Shown here piece after piece: positions 62,940-64,000 of a stretch of DNA of 64,000 nt; position 1 is the stretch's first letter, and each line of letters opens with the position of its first letter. The position numbers and the translations under genes were made by a program. The DNA lies in the NCBI RefSeq assembly GCF_016741815.1, contig NZ_JAERRJ010000001.1, positions 558,001-622,000 of the forward strand, in the 5' to 3' direction. Below the pieces are notes generated by a model. That model worked only from the letters and a program-made list of their open reading frames with translations, made no database searches and had not been told where the DNA came from. Origin of the DNA: Nocardia acididurans. Its GTDB lineage: Bacteria > Actinomycetota > Actinomycetes > Mycobacteriales > Mycobacteriaceae.

Positions 62940-64000
62940 TCAGAGTTTGCGCGACCGCAATTCGTGTCCCTTGGACGTCTTGCAGCGTCCCGATTCCAGA
63001 TCCCACTGCCAGCCGTGCAGGTTGCAGGTGAGCGTATTGCCTTCCACCACACCGAATTTCGACAGATCCGCCTTCAGGTGCGGGCAGCGCCGCTGCACCT
63101 CCCAGCCCTCGAGTTCGGTGGAGGCCGAATCGTCGTGCGCCTCGGAGAACCAGCCGTCCGCGTAGGCGATGCGCTCGTCGGTGAGGCATTTGAAGAACGT
63201 GTAGAGGAACTCGTTGTAGCCGCCGATGCGCCAGGTGGTGAAGCGCGTCGACAGGAAGATCGTGTTCACCCAGTCGGGTTCGTTGTCGCGCAGCACGGTG
63301 CGCACCAGCTGCTTGTCGATGCGGAATCCGTAGCGGTGCTTGCCTTCTCCCGCGACGGGTTCGCGCACGATCCGCTTCGGGAAGTCCAGCACCACGGTCT
63401 CGTCGCCCATGACCAGGCTGACCGGATAGCCGATGCCGTCGCAGATGAGATCGCTCTGCGCCATGATCGGCTCGAACAGCTCCTTGAGCTGCCCCAGCAG
63501 CGGCGTACCGTCTTCGACCGCCCACGTTGCCTTTTCGGCCGCGAGCACCGGGGCCATGCGCTGGGCCATGTCCTCGATGTACGCGGCCTTGTCGCGGTAG
63601 ACGAGGTCCGGATCGGTCAGGTGGGTGAGCGAAACCAGTTCCTTGCCACGCAGATCCGCGGTCGAGCCGGGGATCATGAGCAGCCCGCCCTCGTTGCCGT
63701 GGATCTTCATCTGCTCGAGGAAGACGATCTGGTCGGGGAAGATATTGCCCTCGTCGCCGCGATCGTCGTTCAGGTAGCGCAGTTCGTCGTCGAGGAAGAC
63801 CGGCGGTCCGGCGGACGGGACGACCCAGGTGGCCCCGACCTGCTCGATGTAGGAGCGGCAGCGGTCCATGCCGCGCTGGCGCTTCTGCTTGCCGAAGTTG
63901 GCCTTGGTCTTGGCCGGGATGTCGTACACCATCGGGTACCAGATGGCCCCGGAGTACTGCAGCAGGTGGATGTCGACGTGCCCGAACGCGTCGTGCAGCA
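62940..64000 (-). CDS. MBL-fold plus Rieske [2Fe-2S] protein, C-terminal part (runs off the right edge)
   Basis: At least 353 residues; the frame stays open past 64000 (HDAFGHVDIHLLQYSGAIWY precedes the first internal Met). The left part resembles UlaG/CMP-sialate-hydroxylase-like metallo-beta-lactamase folds (MDRCRSYIEQVGATWVVPSA). The last 90 residues form a Rieske domain: CPHLKADLS and, 18 residues on, CNLHGWQWDL, giving two Cys and two His ligands. The order (MBL first, Rieske last) differs from mammalian CMAH, where Rieske is N-terminal. Enzyme role unknown. Confidence 0.82.
   Translation of the reverse strand, partial: LHDAFGHVDIHLLQYSGAIWYPMVYDIPAKTKANFGKQKRQRGMDRCRSYIEQVGATWVVPSAGPPVFLDDELRYLNDDRGDEGNIFPDQIVFLEQMKIHGNEGGLLMIPGSTADLRGKELVSLTHLTDPDLVYRDKAAYIEDMAQRMAPVLAAEKATWAVEDGTPLLGQLKELFEPIMAQSDLICDGIGYPVSLVMGDETVVLDFPKRIVREPVAGEGKHRYGFRIDKQLVRTVLRDNEPDWVNTIFLSTRFTTWRIGGYNEFLYTFFKCLTDERIAYADGWFSEAHDDSASTELEGWEVQRRCPHLKADLSKFGVVEGNTLTCNLHGWQWDLESGRCKTSKGHELRSRKL

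Noticed and set aside
1..64000. Genomic island, prophage or integrative element
   Set aside because: No integrase, transposase, tRNA junction or compositional break was seen; gene order follows the conserved mycobacterial block.

Overview
The window is high-GC actinobacterial DNA, almost certainly from a mycolic-acid bacterium of the order Mycobacteriales, most like Nocardia. The evidence is a fused LysX (lysyl-phosphatidylglycerol synthase plus lysyl-tRNA synthetase), a PE/PPE/EspG trio, DUF5313 and DUF5926 proteins, a signal-peptide cutinase, and a gene order (gltBD, sodA, a DUF4328 gene with glpQ, ferritin, a DUF2470 gene, pheA-phosphatase, metallopeptidase, Septum_form protein, serS) that follows the M. 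tuberculosis Rv3859c-Rv3834c block as I recall it. No rRNA, tRNA, CRISPR array, transposase or prophage gene was recognised. Nearly all of it is chromosomal core sequence.

Layout. 0-3.3 kb (minus): a translationally coupled DUF58/MoxR/DUF4129-like/membrane-protein operon. 3.4-5.8 kb: a TetR repressor divergent from an EmrB/QacA-type efflux pump with two identical palindromic operators, then a small Cys-rich membrane protein. 6-7.9 kb: a DUF4407 membrane coiled-coil protein. 8.3-14.9 kb: glutamate synthase gltB-gltD behind a long structured leader. 15-21.6 kb: cutinase-like esterase, phosphatase, LysX, S4 RNA-binding protein, RraA. 21.7-28.9 kb: an unusual membrane Ser/Thr kinase, small membrane proteins, a SRPBCC protein and a copper operon (YcnI-CopC-CopD). 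29.3-33.3 kb: RecB-like nuclease overlapping htpG, then a cold-shock gene. 33.5-38.5 kb: two SDRs, a TetR regulator, a Mn-riboswitch-controlled GDT1/MneA-type exporter, an Rv3847-like protein and SodA. 38.8-43 kb: rhodanese, DUF4328 protein, GlpQ, DUF5926. 43.1-47.8 kb: an 18-codon amphipathic-peptide gene, ferritin, LCP protein, CPBP protease, and a DUF2470 gene behind an IdeR-type iron box. 47.9-57.1 kb: pheA-phosphatase, EspG-PPE-PE, metallopeptidase, Septum_form protein, serS and a GGDEF-EAL protein. 57.1-64 kb: MFS transporter, tandem DUF805 proteins, a YdcZ-type transporter, a MauE-thioredoxin fusion, a BP74/DUF7482-like protein and a truncated MBL-Rieske protein.

How genes cooperate. 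Metal handling recurs: Mn export under a Mn riboswitch beside a SOD whose active-site residue suggests Mn use; ferritin and an iron-box heme-type protein; a three-gene copper operon. Several genes (at 29333, 42084, 47925, 53786, 55225) have a TANNNT-like -10 box ending 7-8 nt before the start codon, so they are probably leaderless.

Most worth following up: the tiny peptide gene at 43197 with its own leader hairpin, strong ribosome site and perfect terminator; the roughly 380-nt structured leader of gltB; a pair of 65-bp repeats that each sit just past a stop codon; a family of seven REP-like palindromes; a three-box DnaA-like cluster; and a DUF4129/DUF4350 hybrid membrane protein.
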